Assembly (NCBI GenBank): GCA_964563505.1
Contig: CAZLXW010000014.1
Span: 1 to 64,000 of the forward strand
Source of the DNA: UBA1351 sp964563505
GTDB lineage: Bacteria > Bacillota > Clostridia > Lachnospirales > Vallitaleaceae
Reading direction: 5' to 3'
DNA length: 64,000 nt
Both the position numbers and the translations under genes were made by a program. Below are positions 18,962 to 28,224 of this stretch, piece after piece (the first letter of the stretch is position 1; the number at the start of each line of letters is the position of its first letter). The notes under the pieces were generated by a model. It made no database searches, was not told the DNA's origin, and saw only the letters and a program-made list of their open reading frames with translations.

Positions 18962-19965
18962 AAAAGAGGTTTAAAGCGATTTTAGTTGACACTGTTTCTC
19001 TATATGAAAACAATTCTACAACAAAATATGATATTTATTCGGCAGTAATACCGTTTAAAGATTTGATAGAGATATGTAAAATTAAAAGTATATCAACTAA
19101 TAGAGAGGTAGATGAAGTAAGAGCATTAAAAATGAAAGATTATATTAAGCAAAGTACTGCTTTTTATCCTCCACTTATTATTAGTACAGACAGAAAGGGA
19201 CAATTAGTTCATAATGAACTGACTTCAGAAATGACTTATTTTGAATCAGAGAATTATATGACTATAATTGATGGTCAACATAGATTTAAATCAATTGAAT
19301 TGCTGTTGATGCAAAATGAAGTTATACATAAGAAGCAGTCAGTTTTTATCTTAGATGGTATTTCAGACTTAAAAAGACGAGAAGTATTTATCGATATAAA
19401 CGATAAGGCGAAACGTGTTTCTACTGGTGATAAAGCTAGATATAGTTTGAAGGTATCTAATTATCTCTCGCTGAAGTTCATTGAGGAAAAATTTAATAAA
19501 GAAAGAATTGATTGGGGAGCAACTCAGTTTCAAGGAAATGGAAAGTATCCTTATAAATTTGTAGAAAAAGGAAGTGAACAGTTATTAAAAGATATTGAAA
19601 AAGATTATAAAAAAGGCGACATATCCCTCGAAGATTTATCGGGATTAGAAAAAATTATTTTTCATATATGGAATAGAATTATTATCAAAACATTAGATGC
19701 CAATGAAGATAATAATTTTTTGAAAACTGAAATTTTCATACATGATATTATAAAATCTTTTAAAAGTGAATTTGATATAATTAAATTAACTAATAATAAG
19801 ACCGACGATGAAAAGACAAATTTATATATCCAAAGGTTTAATGAAATATTTGATAAATATTTAGCGAAAAATAAAGAAATAGATGAATTGAATATCGGAA
19901 CAATTACTGAAAAACGTGATAAATTATACTCTAAAAAGATAGAATGGGGGTGGATAAATGAATAA
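18958..19965 (+). CDS. Second DGQHR-domain (DndB-like) protein in the dpt operon
   Basis: 335 residues. The ATG overlaps the dptH stop (ATGA), with AAGGAGG upstream. The family signature DGQHR is at residues 105-109 (MTIIDGQHRFKSIELL), followed by VFIDINDKAKRVSTGDKARY, matching DndB/DGQHR proteins. DndB represses the dnd operon and tunes modification in studied systems. The true dndB of this island is at 26740-27819 on the other strand, and the two differ clearly in sequence, so this is a paralogue tied to the restriction operon. It may regulate restriction or couple the HEPN gene downstream, which it overlaps by 8 bp. Confidence 0.85.
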   Translation: MKKRFKAILVDTVSLYENNSTTKYDIYSAVIPFKDLIEICKIKSISTNREVDEVRALKMKDYIKQSTAFYPPLIISTDRKGQLVHNELTSEMTYFESENYMTIIDGQHRFKSIELLLMQNEVIHKKQSVFILDGISDLKRREVFIDINDKAKRVSTGDKARYSLKVSNYLSLKFIEEKFNKERIDWGATQFQGNGKYPYKFVEKGSEQLLKDIEKDYKKGDISLEDLSGLEKIIFHIWNRIIIKTLDANEDNNFLKTEIFIHDIIKSFKSEFDIIKLTNNKTDDEKTNLYIQRFNEIFDKYLAKNKEIDELNIGTITEKRDKLYSKKIEWGWINE

Positions 19966-21940
19966 TCTGTTATTGGAGATTAAATGGTCAGAAAAGGTTT
20001 GCTTTGAAGAAAATCAAATATTGGATTCAATACTTGGTAAAATGAATCTAAATATACGTGATTATAAAGATTATCAAAATTTTAGAGTAGGAAATGAGTT
20101 AAGAATTGAAGTTTTAGATTGGCGTGATATAAATAAGTGTTTAGTTAATATAGTTTTTACTGCGAAGTGCATTGAACCTCAAAAAAAAATTAATGACTTA
20201 ATATTTAAAAGTGGGGCAGGAAATGATTATACTATTAAGATATTATACCAATCAAATGCGATTACTTATCTAAATAATACAAGAGAAATATTAGTAGTCT
20301 TTGAATCAATTCTTCGGGCATGGTTTACGGAAATTCTTATTTATGAGTGGAGAAGTTCTTTTTTAAATAATTTTAATGAGTTACTTAATCACAAAGAATA
20401 TATTTCTACTTCTAGTAGCTCAAGTAAATACTGTAAGACTTATGAAACAATAAATTTAGATTGCATTGATGATTTTGCAAAATTCCATTGGTTAGGAGGC
20501 AATGAATATGTTCGCTTAAGTGAAATATATTCTTCAATAGAAGACGAAAATGAAAAGATAACGAGAATAAAAACAGAGATACAAAAAGATATATTTGCAG
20601 ATTTTAATCGAGTGTTAAGAGAACGATTTAAGAAAATAAAAAGTATAAGAAATATATATGCACATAACACATATGCAGATCAAGAAAAAATTATTATGGA
20701 GAATGAACATATTACTGATATAAATAAACAAATGCTTGATAAAATTAATTTTATTAATACAAATAGTTTTATAAATAATACTGATTCTTGTGACTTTCTT
20801 TATATATCAGAACAAAAAATAGCTGATGCAGGGAGGATAAATTTACTTGAAATAGTTATTAGTCTTAATATGATCCCTGATATGAACTCTGTAATAAAAA
20901 ATGATAAGGCTAAGTTTGTTGAATATAAATATGAGACTAGTAACTTGAAAATCGAATTAAGAGTCTTGAAAAATATTGAGAATAAAGACATTTTCAATAT
21001 TAATATTAATAAGAGTTTAAGTGAAATTAACCTTGATAATTTTTTGGCTAAAAAAAATGCATTGATAATATATGATTCTAAAATGATTAGCAATTCAATA
21101 AAGGTTCAAAATATGAGTGCAGAAATTGAAAATTTATTTAGAATGTATTTAGGTATTTTACAGTATTCAAATGAGGAAGTGAATATTGAAAAAACTAAAA
21201 GTATCCTTAGTGACTATTCATATAAAGGACTTGTAGAAGAAAATGTTTTTTATAATGTAGATTTTATAGATTTGATAAAAATATTTCAGAGCCTAGATTA
21301 TAATGAATCTGAAAAACTTAAAAGTAAATTACAGAGTGCAGTAAATTCTTCGGATCATGAAAAGGTAAAAAAAATATTTGGTATTGTAGAAGGAGACTAT
21401 AGTAGGATTATTGATTTGGATTATTTTTGGAATGAGCTATATAAGTATCGAACAAAAGCAGTGCACTTAGGAGATTTGAGTAGCGAAGATTTGAATGAGT
21501 TCAAAAAGATACATGAAAGAACAAGAGAAATTTTATTAACTATGCATGATACTTTATTAAATAAGAATTTTGTGAATTTATATAAAGATCCTGTTATACA
21601 GATTGAAAATATATTAATTGAAACTGATAATGAATTGATAAATAAATTGCAGATAAAAACAAGCGACGAAAGTTATCTGAACATTAGTGATATTAGCCAT
21701 ATGGAAGTAACATTATTATTAGATTATATTAATAACAACAAAAATGACGCCTATAGTTTCTCTAATAGTTTCATTAAAGAATTGATTATAGAGTCCAACT
21801 TAGATAAATTAACATTTGATGATTTGATGAGTAAGATTAATCAATGTCCAATTAAAATTAAAGTTATTACATTTGAAGATGGGATACAACGTTTGGCAAA
21901 TGAAATAGATTCAATTTTAAAGAGAATTGATGTAAGTTAA
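19958..21940 (+). CDS. Double-HEPN protein at the end of the dpt operon
   Basis: 660 residues, last gene of the dpt operon. I do not recognise the full-length family. Two HEPN-type Rx4H motifs are visible: RNIYAH at residues 231-236, in a helical context, and YRTKAVHLG with R498 and H503, close to the R-x-K-x-VH form of Apea-like HEPN domains. HEPN domains with this motif are usually metal-independent RNases in defence and toxin systems. Residues 1-120 look beta-rich and could be a sensor part. Its 3' end overlaps dndA (opposite strand) by 24 bp. A role as an RNA-targeting arm of the phosphorothioation system is inference. Confidence 0.7.
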   Translation: MNNLLLEIKWSEKVCFEENQILDSILGKMNLNIRDYKDYQNFRVGNELRIEVLDWRDINKCLVNIVFTAKCIEPQKKINDLIFKSGAGNDYTIKILYQSNAITYLNNTREILVVFESILRAWFTEILIYEWRSSFLNNFNELLNHKEYISTSSSSSKYCKTYETINLDCIDDFAKFHWLGGNEYVRLSEIYSSIEDENEKITRIKTEIQKDIFADFNRVLRERFKKIKSIRNIYAHNTYADQEKIIMENEHITDINKQMLDKINFINTNSFINNTDSCDFLYISEQKIADAGRINLLEIVISLNMIPDMNSVIKNDKAKFVEYKYETSNLKIELRVLKNIENKDIFNININKSLSEINLDNFLAKKNALIIYDSKMISNSIKVQNMSAEIENLFRMYLGILQYSNEEVNIEKTKSILSDYSYKGLVEENVFYNVDFIDLIKIFQSLDYNESEKLKSKLQSAVNSSDHEKVKKIFGIVEGDYSRIIDLDYFWNELYKYRTKAVHLGDLSSEDLNEFKKIHERTREILLTMHDTLLNKNFVNLYKDPVIQIENILIETDNELINKLQIKTSDESYLNISDISHMEVTLLLDYINNNKNDAYSFSNSFIKELIIESNLDKLTFDDLMSKINQCPIKIKVITFEDGIQRLANEIDSILKRIDVS

Positions 21941-23023
21941 TAACTCTGCTTTTATAGTAAATTTTGAAATTACTAATCTTATATAGTAATGATCCTTATT
22001 TTCTATAAAAGACAGAACATAGCTACCTTCTCCAATACTACAAGCACTACCAGTGCTTATAGCAATTTCATCACTAACTTGCTTACAAAAGAGTTCATTA
22101 TTAATGCCTGGAATATTAATACTTAATAATCCGGGTATTTTGTTATTTTGGTCTCCATTGAACGTGATGTCCGGTCTTACTTTTAATAGTTCGGATTTCA
22201 ATTCTTTTTCAAGTTCTATTATTCTTGGAATGTATGTATCCATATCTCGATTTGCTACTTCGCATGCTTTTCCTAACCCAACAATATTATGCATTGAATG
22301 TGTTCCGGCGCGCATTTTATATTCTTGAGCACCGCCATCAAGTAATGAAGGCAGACGATAGCGTAATCCTAAGTCATCTGGTCCAATATATGCAGCGCCG
22401 ATACCTTTTGGTCCATATATTTTATGTCCTGACAGTGAAAGGAAATCTATAGGGAGCTTAGAGAGATCAACATTTATTTTGCCCATTACTTGAGTCGCAT
22501 CGGTATGAAAAAGAACATTTTTCTCGCGACAAAGTTTTGAAATTTTTTCAATATCGTTAAGCGTGCCAATTTCGTTATTACCCCACATAATACTAACTAA
22601 AATTGTTTCATCTGTTATGGCATTTTCGATTTCTTCTATACTGATATGTCCAAGTTCATCATTACCGACATAAGTGACGGTGTATCCTTGACGTTCTAGA
22701 TGTTTGCATGTTTCCAGAACGGATTTATGTTCAATTTTACTCGTAATGATATGCTTGCCTTTTTTTATAAATTTCTCGGCTACGCCTTTTATAATAAAGT
22801 TATTACTTTCAGTAGCACCACTCGTAAATACAAGGTATTCTGGGTCACAACTTAACAAATCAGCGACTTGTTGACGCGCATTTTTAAGGGCCTTTTGTGC
22901 ACTGATAGCCTGTGGATAATACTTTGAAGATGGATTTCCATATTCAGTTTTCATATAATTAATCATTGTGTCCAAAACTTCTGGGTCGAGTGGAGTGGTT
23001 GAGGCATTATCTAAATATATCAT
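21917..23023 (-). CDS. dndA: DndA-type cysteine desulfurase
   Basis: 368 residues, PLP-dependent NifS/IscS-like class V aminotransferase fold. It contains the PLP-lysine segment SLSGHKIYGPKGIGAAYI and the catalytic-cysteine loop STGSACSIGEG. In Dnd systems this enzyme takes sulphur from cysteine and loads DndC. It is the last gene of dndBCDEA, abutting dndE (its ATG overlaps the dndE stop by 1 bp). Its C-terminal codons lie within the 3' end of the convergent HEPN gene. Confidence 0.95.
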   Translation of the reverse strand: MIYLDNASTTPLDPEVLDTMINYMKTEYGNPSSKYYPQAISAQKALKNARQQVADLLSCDPEYLVFTSGATESNNFIIKGVAEKFIKKGKHIITSKIEHKSVLETCKHLERQGYTVTYVGNDELGHISIEEIENAITDETILVSIMWGNNEIGTLNDIEKISKLCREKNVLFHTDATQVMGKINVDLSKLPIDFLSLSGHKIYGPKGIGAAYIGPDDLGLRYRLPSLLDGGAQEYKMRAGTHSMHNIVGLGKACEVANRDMDTYIPRIIELEKELKSELLKVRPDITFNGDQNNKIPGLLSINIPGINNELFCKQVSDEIAISTGSACSIGEGSYVLSFIENKDHYYIRLVISKFTIKAELLTYINSL

Positions 23024-23400
23024 TAAGCTAATTCTCCATTCATAATTAATTGCATTAAGTAGTTATCAAAACTTTTGGCCTGAGAAATATTATTTGAAAG
23101 TGTAATAAGACCACGTTCAATGTGTGATTTAAGGTATTTAGTCATATAGTCATCATCAGAAATGAAATTTTTGTGATGACTTTTAATGAGCTCTCGAAAT
23201 AGAATATCATCTTCTCCAGTTAATGTTATTCGATTGAATTCTCGGCCGGTGTTGTCGTTAATTGTAATCGGCTCTTCAGGGTTTCTTAAGGATAAGAGTA
23301 AAGCGTAACGGCAAACAATATTTGGACGAATATCAAACCGAGAAGCAATAGAATTTAGAACTCTTTCACCGGATTCTGAAATAATAAGTCGTGTTTTCAT
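23023..23400 (-). CDS. dndE: DndE phosphorothioation protein
   Basis: 125 residues, starting MKTRLIISESGERVLNSIA, with NTGREFNRITLTGEDDILFRELI in the middle. It matches the small DndE family, which binds nicked double-stranded DNA and is essential for sulphur insertion. It sits between dndD and dndA at the expected place, separated from dndD by 1 bp. It is slightly longer than usual at the C-terminus. Confidence 0.92.
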   Translation of the reverse strand: MKTRLIISESGERVLNSIASRFDIRPNIVCRYALLLSLRNPEEPITINDNTGREFNRITLTGEDDILFRELIKSHHKNFISDDDYMTKYLKSHIERGLITLSNNISQAKSFDNYLMQLIMNGELA

Positions 23401-23401
23401 A

Positions 23402-25306
23402 TTAACCTCGCATTTCTATTAATCGATCATTTTTTTTGCTAAAATCAATTGTATATTCGGTATTCACTAAATTTTCCAGGTACTTACGATCAATGTTGGC
23501 TAATTCACTGTCTGTGGCAAGTATTATAACTTGATCCGGGCAATTGCTAATAAATTCTTTGAATACATTTTCTCGATGTTCTTCATCAAGTCTTCCTAGC
23601 AGTGTATCAAACATTAATGGTACCGTTCGTTCAGATGATTGCAATATGGCATAAATTAACGATAAAATAAATAATTGCTTTTCGCCGGCAGAGAGATTTG
23701 AGTGATTAAGCTGATTTCCATGTTCATCAAGCAAATAGATTTCTTCATCCTGCAATTTGAAATCTTTTATAAAGCCCTCTTTTCGTATTAATCGATCAAA
23801 CATTGATTTGGTGTGAAATTCAATTTCATTAATTTTATTGAGTTTAACCTGTTCAATATATTGATCTAAGACAGTGTGAATTTGATCTAATATATTGTTT
23901 ATATTATTTTTCTTCATCTCAGACCAAATTTCGTTATTAAGAATTTTAATTTCTTCTTCAAGAGTAGATATATTGGAATAAATATTTGTGACTACATTTT
24001 CTTTTTCCGTAAGGGATGTATGTAGTTTGTCTAAATCTTTTTGCAAATTTAATAGGGTGTCAAGTTGACCAGCCTTTTTTGCGGCGGCAAATTCTTCCGC
24101 TTCTTTTGATAATTTTTTTTGTCTAGACTCTAGAACATTCAGTTTTTTGATTTTATCGTGAAGAGTATCTTTATTATATTCTGTTAATTTTGTTATTTTA
24201 GTTCGCAATGAATAATAGTCATCATTATTTAGATGATGAATCATTTCAGATTTATCATAAGAATAAAAATCGCTTATTGCTGAAATTAATTTTAAAGTAT
24301 CTTTCTTTGGAAAGTTTGATCTTAATAAATGATCCTTAAGTTCCAATGAAGTGATAGCTTTATTAATAGTTTGATTTTCAACCACTAAGGATTCGTGTTC
24401 AATTGTCTTTAATAATGTAAGTAATTGATCCTTTACAAGTGTAAAAGGTAATAAGTTGATTAAATCATGTTCAACATCTTTTTTTAGATCTCTAATTTCA
24501 TCAAGTAATAAGTTGTATTCAACTTGATCCATTGCAATGGTGTTAATATTAAGGGATTTTTTAAAGTTATCCAATTCATCAGACTTGATATTTATGGCAC
24601 TATTCAGTTTTTCAATATTTATTTGAGTTTCTGAAAGTTCTTCTTTATATAAATCTAATTCTTCCTCTTTCACTTTTTTGTCTAAAGTTATTTGGTTGAT
24701 ATGTTTATTATTGATGCGTTTAACAGCATAATTTATTAAGTCTGAGTTTAATTTTTTGAATAAATCTATATTAATAGAGGATTCAAGTAATTCAATCAGA
24801 TTCGTATTCAAAACACTTAACTGATCAATCTTTTCGCCATCAAGATAAAATAAATCAAATAAATCCAGAGGAAAAGCATGATAAAGTGCATTAAAAAAAG
24901 ATTCTTGATCATCAGGAGAAAGTTGTTTACCGTTTCTCATCATATAGACTTCTTCCTTAAAAGATGAACGTATATCCCAGACTCTTTCAATAGTGAATTC
25001 ACCATCAAAATTATGTACTTGTGAAATGAAGGTTGCCTTTATGGAGAAGCGAGAAAGTGCTTCTTTCATTGCATTTTTATTTAGAAGATTGATGATAAAC
25101 TCTTCATAGTTCTTAGTAATTGTTCTGTTTTTAAGAATCATTGAACCAAAAAGACATACTTTCATTGCATTTAAAAAAGTAGTCTTTCCGGAACCGTTTT
25201 TACCAATGATCATGGAAACTTTTTTATCTTCAGAATATGGAAAATTAAAGGTATTCTCATCCTTATAGATACCAAAATTAGTTATTGTTAGTTGTTTGAG
25301 TCTCAT
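23402..25306 (-). CDS. dndD: DndD SMC-like ATPase
   Basis: 634 residues. Walker A GKNGSGKT (35-42) lies at the N-terminus; long coiled-coil arms follow in the middle with a zinc-hook-free tip (no CxxC seen). The C-terminus holds the ABC signature LSAGEKQLFILSL and Walker B VPLMFDTLLGRLDEEHR. This is the SbcC/Rad50/SMC-like layout of DndD, whose ATPase is thought to open or nick DNA for sulphur insertion. It overlaps dndC by 29 bp. Confidence 0.95.
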   Translation of the reverse strand: MRLKQLTITNFGIYKDENTFNFPYSEDKKVSMIIGKNGSGKTTFLNAMKVCLFGSMILKNRTITKNYEEFIINLLNKNAMKEALSRFSIKATFISQVHNFDGEFTIERVWDIRSSFKEEVYMMRNGKQLSPDDQESFFNALYHAFPLDLFDLFYLDGEKIDQLSVLNTNLIELLESSINIDLFKKLNSDLINYAVKRINNKHINQITLDKKVKEEELDLYKEELSETQINIEKLNSAINIKSDELDNFKKSLNINTIAMDQVEYNLLLDEIRDLKKDVEHDLINLLPFTLVKDQLLTLLKTIEHESLVVENQTINKAITSLELKDHLLRSNFPKKDTLKLISAISDFYSYDKSEMIHHLNNDDYYSLRTKITKLTEYNKDTLHDKIKKLNVLESRQKKLSKEAEEFAAAKKAGQLDTLLNLQKDLDKLHTSLTEKENVVTNIYSNISTLEEEIKILNNEIWSEMKKNNINNILDQIHTVLDQYIEQVKLNKINEIEFHTKSMFDRLIRKEGFIKDFKLQDEEIYLLDEHGNQLNHSNLSAGEKQLFILSLIYAILQSSERTVPLMFDTLLGRLDEEHRENVFKEFISNCPDQVIILATDSELANIDRKYLENLVNTEYTIDFSKKNDRLIEMRG

Positions 25307-26738
25307 CTTCTTCTCTCCTATGAAGTTCTAATAATTCTTCATGAACGATATCTTGGTTTAATATCTTATCTATTTTATTATATATATTTGTCCTTGTATT
25401 AAGGCCTAGATATTTGTTTTCAAGGGTTATTAGAGATTTGATCAAGTTGGTATCAACATCATTTTTCTCGCAAATGTCATTGAGAACGGTTAAATCACTG
25501 TTGCTAATAAAGGGTTGATTTACATAACCGGTATAAAATGGTTTGCCAATAATTTCTTCGTAAAGGGTGGGTAATGTATCGGCCCAATCGCCCTCTTCAA
25601 TCCATTGTTGACGGATATACTTAAGTTCTTCCAGTGTGATTAGTTCATAGTATGCATTTTTATCAAGGGTGAATTTCTTGTTTTCGGCTTCTTGCATTGA
25701 GTTATTGAAATCAACCTGTGCTTCTAACAAGCTTCTCATCAATTTTATTCGGCCATTTAAACTAAAAGGTCCGAAACCACGATGCTCATTATCGTCTTTT
25801 CCAACAAAATATATGTTTCCATTCATTCGATAATTTTGACGGTATTCGGGATTTTCTCTTACATTGACTAATTCTTGTCTAAACTTTAATAAAGGTCGCA
25901 ATTCATCATATTCATTTTGAATAAATCCGGATAATGATTTATCAACAGAAACAACAGTACATACCCAACATCCGAAACGACTTTTACCGCAAGTAGGCGC
26001 ATTAACGTCTTGTTGTACCGGACATTCAGATTCGTCTGAGGCATCTCTATAAAGAGAAAGAAGTAAATTGTTATCAAATCCCCATGGGGTAGTGGTATTT
26101 AATAAGCTTGCCCAAACATCATCATTTGAGAGATGTTCAATGGGGGCAAAAACAAAAGCGTTTTTATTGGTAGTATGTGTTTTTAGAGTTTTTCCTTCAA
26201 TAGTGTGATCTTCAATTGATGTTTTTCTAGAATTGCTTTCAGCACTTCGAACACCTAATACAACAATAACACTTCCGTGTTTGTCCGCTAACATATTAAT
26301 ATATTCATCGATCGGCTTAATTTTTAAGCGATGAGTACACCAACGGAATTTTTGCCGTGGTGAAGGGTATCCTTTTCCGAGTAATAATGACCAGAACGTT
26401 TCAGATACTTCAGGTCGTACAAGCTTGGAAAATATATTTAAGTTCGATTCTTTTGAAAAATCATTCATCATATCAATGTTTTTTTCTAAATAGTTTAAAA
26501 TCAAAGGGTTTTCAACCATTGTATCTGAAGATACGATATGAATTTCTTTTTTTCGCTCGTGTTCAGGTAATTGGCTGATTGCTTCAAAAACGACCATAGC
26601 TGTTAATGTACTATCTTTTCCACCTGAGTATCCGATTACCCAAGGACGATTATCTGAAAGATAAACTCGTTGAATTTCTTTATATATTTGATTCATGACA
26701 GCATCTCTGCCTAATTCTTGTATCAAGTTTACGGCCAT
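25278..26738 (-). CDS. dndC: DndC ATP pyrophosphatase (PAPS-reductase-like)
   Basis: 486 residues. The PP-loop SGGKDS is at residues 38-43. A Cys cluster in the middle (ECPVQQ, APTCGKSRFGCWVC) fits the 4Fe-4S site of DndC. The enzyme activates the DNA backbone with ATP and receives sulphur from DndA. It lies 1 bp downstream of dndB and upstream of dndD. All expected motifs are present, so the modification module looks functional. Confidence 0.95.
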   Translation of the reverse strand: MAVNLIQELGRDAVMNQIYKEIQRVYLSDNRPWVIGYSGGKDSTLTAMVVFEAISQLPEHERKKEIHIVSSDTMVENPLILNYLEKNIDMMNDFSKESNLNIFSKLVRPEVSETFWSLLLGKGYPSPRQKFRWCTHRLKIKPIDEYINMLADKHGSVIVVLGVRSAESNSRKTSIEDHTIEGKTLKTHTTNKNAFVFAPIEHLSNDDVWASLLNTTTPWGFDNNLLLSLYRDASDESECPVQQDVNAPTCGKSRFGCWVCTVVSVDKSLSGFIQNEYDELRPLLKFRQELVNVRENPEYRQNYRMNGNIYFVGKDDNEHRGFGPFSLNGRIKLMRSLLEAQVDFNNSMQEAENKKFTLDKNAYYELITLEELKYIRQQWIEEGDWADTLPTLYEEIIGKPFYTGYVNQPFISNSDLTVLNDICEKNDVDTNLIKSLITLENKYLGLNTRTNIYNKIDKILNQDIVHEELLELHRREEDETQTTNNN

Positions 26739-26739
26739 A

Positions 26740-27819
26740 CTATACTTCCTTTCTTAATTGTTGATCATGTATAATTTCGTCTTTTGAAAGTTCGAAATCA
26801 ACTAATTCTTTTATTCGGTAGTAGGTTCGATAGATAAACTTTGTTGATTTATGCATTGAACCGCTTTCTAACATACATCTGTTTAACCAATCTTTTTGAT
26901 TAGATTTTGTCCAGTCAATTTTGTTTAGTTTTCGTAATATAGATTTCCAAGTCGAAATTTTTTCTGAATATATATAATAACACAATAATGCTAATGATTC
27001 TAAAACAATTCCATAAACCGCTACGGAATTTTGTCGTGCATGATATGCGCTTGTTTCATGATTGATTACAAAAGTCCATTCATTAAAATTCTTAGATAAA
27101 TAATTCCAATAATCAACAACAAAACGTTTTAGTTCAGGGTCTTTATGTAAATCTAAATTATTGTAGGATTTTTCGAAAGCAGTACTAAAATTATTTAATG
27201 AAAAGAGCTTGTTTGATTTTTTTGCAATGACATCATGACTTTTATCTAAAATGACATTAAATTCTTTGTTTTGTTCCAAAAATTCTTTTAAAAATTGTAT
27301 CTTAGGGTCTCTATGGTTATATTGGATACTTAATGATTTTGAAACTTTGACTGCATGTTTATTTAAATCCGAGAACATTTGCTGACTTCTCTTGAGCCCT
27401 TGATCAACAAATAAAACTACTGAAATACTCTCGTTTTTAAGGTTAGGATTTTCTTGAATGGCTTCATCTATAGCAGCTTTACGATGCTGGCCATCATTAA
27501 TCAAAAGGTTGCTTGACATAGATACTTCTAGAATGCCAATACTCGGATTATCTTTTTCAGAAGGAATAAAGTTATATTCCCCATCTATAGAAGCTGTAAT
27601 AGAAGAAAAAACATAATTATCATGGTTATTTAACATATAATTTGAAATTTCAGGTATTCTTTTTTCATTAATAATACGTTGAGCTCGAAATTCTTCTGGG
27701 ATCTCATTGTTATAAAAAGTAAAAAGTTTACTTAATACATCAAGTGGACAAATAATCGAAAAAAATTCTTTTTGTGCTTGATAACCGCGTATAGCAGGAA
27801 ATGAATAATTAAAATTCAT
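26740..27819 (-). CDS. dndB: DndB regulator (DGQHR domain)
   Basis: 359 residues, first gene of the modification operon, AAGGAG upstream of the ATG. DGQHR is at residues 109-113 (NLLINDGQHRKAAIDEA), with MFSDLNKHAVKVSKSLSIQYNHRD following, as in DndB. DndB of characterised systems represses dnd transcription and affects how many sites are modified. A palindrome lies between the -10 box and the ribosome site upstream, a plausible target for self-repression. Confidence 0.93.
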   Translation of the reverse strand: MNFNYSFPAIRGYQAQKEFFSIICPLDVLSKLFTFYNNEIPEEFRAQRIINEKRIPEISNYMLNNHDNYVFSSITASIDGEYNFIPSEKDNPSIGILEVSMSSNLLINDGQHRKAAIDEAIQENPNLKNESISVVLFVDQGLKRSQQMFSDLNKHAVKVSKSLSIQYNHRDPKIQFLKEFLEQNKEFNVILDKSHDVIAKKSNKLFSLNNFSTAFEKSYNNLDLHKDPELKRFVVDYWNYLSKNFNEWTFVINHETSAYHARQNSVAVYGIVLESLALLCYYIYSEKISTWKSILRKLNKIDWTKSNQKDWLNRCMLESGSMHKSTKFIYRTYYRIKELVDFELSKDEIIHDQQLRKEV

Positions 27820-27834
27820 AATGAATATCTCCTT

Positions 27835-27884
27835 ATTACGTACGTAATTTTCTTTAGTATAACATGATCAAATGTGGGAGTAAA
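27835..27884 (-). promoter_or_regulatory. dnd promoter with overlapping palindromic operator candidate
   Basis: On the minus strand, TTTACT (27884-27879), a 17-bp spacer and TATACT (27861-27856) form a promoter. The perfect palindrome ATTACGTACGTAAT (27835-27848) falls in the initially transcribed region, directly before the AAGGAG of dndB. Operator function, for DndB or another repressor, is inferred. Confidence 0.55.
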
Positions 27885-28111
27885 GCAATTTTTAGATCCT
27901 TTTTTATGATATTTTCTTGACTTATTTAGAGGAAATGAATCGGAAAATAATTACGGAATGTTTTTGAAAAAATCAAAAAAATGTAAGAAAATAAACTTTT
28001 TATAAAAAGTTTTCAACAGGAAATAGGAATTATTGTTGATAAAAAAAAAGGGAACAAACATTCGAAAACCATAGGAAAATAAAAGGATGTCAAAGAAATA
28101 GAGTTGGATTA

Positions 28112-28156
28112 ATCCACAATATGTAGAAAGGGATCTGAAGGTTATCCACAATATGT
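28112..28156. repeat. Two direct copies of ATCCACAATATGT, one within a DnaA-box-like site
   Basis: ATCCACAATATGT occurs at 28112-28124 and 28144-28156. The second copy is preceded by TT, creating TTATCCACA (28142-28150), the consensus DnaA box. The surroundings (27950-28110) are very AT-rich. The stretch 27885-28224 holds no gene. These may be relics of a mobile-element origin or regulatory sites; function is uncertain. Confidence 0.4.
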
Positions 28157-28224
28157 TGTGTTTTCATATAAAGTCATGGCTTGCATCTATTTTAAAGAGG
28201 GTGTAGAATATAGTTAAGTGAAAA

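Noticed and set aside
21917..23023. Housekeeping IscS/NifS cysteine desulfurase
   Set aside because: It is the last gene of dndBCDEA with a 1-bp overlap with dndE, so DndA fits better.
27951..28151. Minus-strand 66-residue reading frame
   Set aside because: Phe/Leu-rich low-complexity translation of AT-rich DNA, with no ribosome site and no conservation evident.
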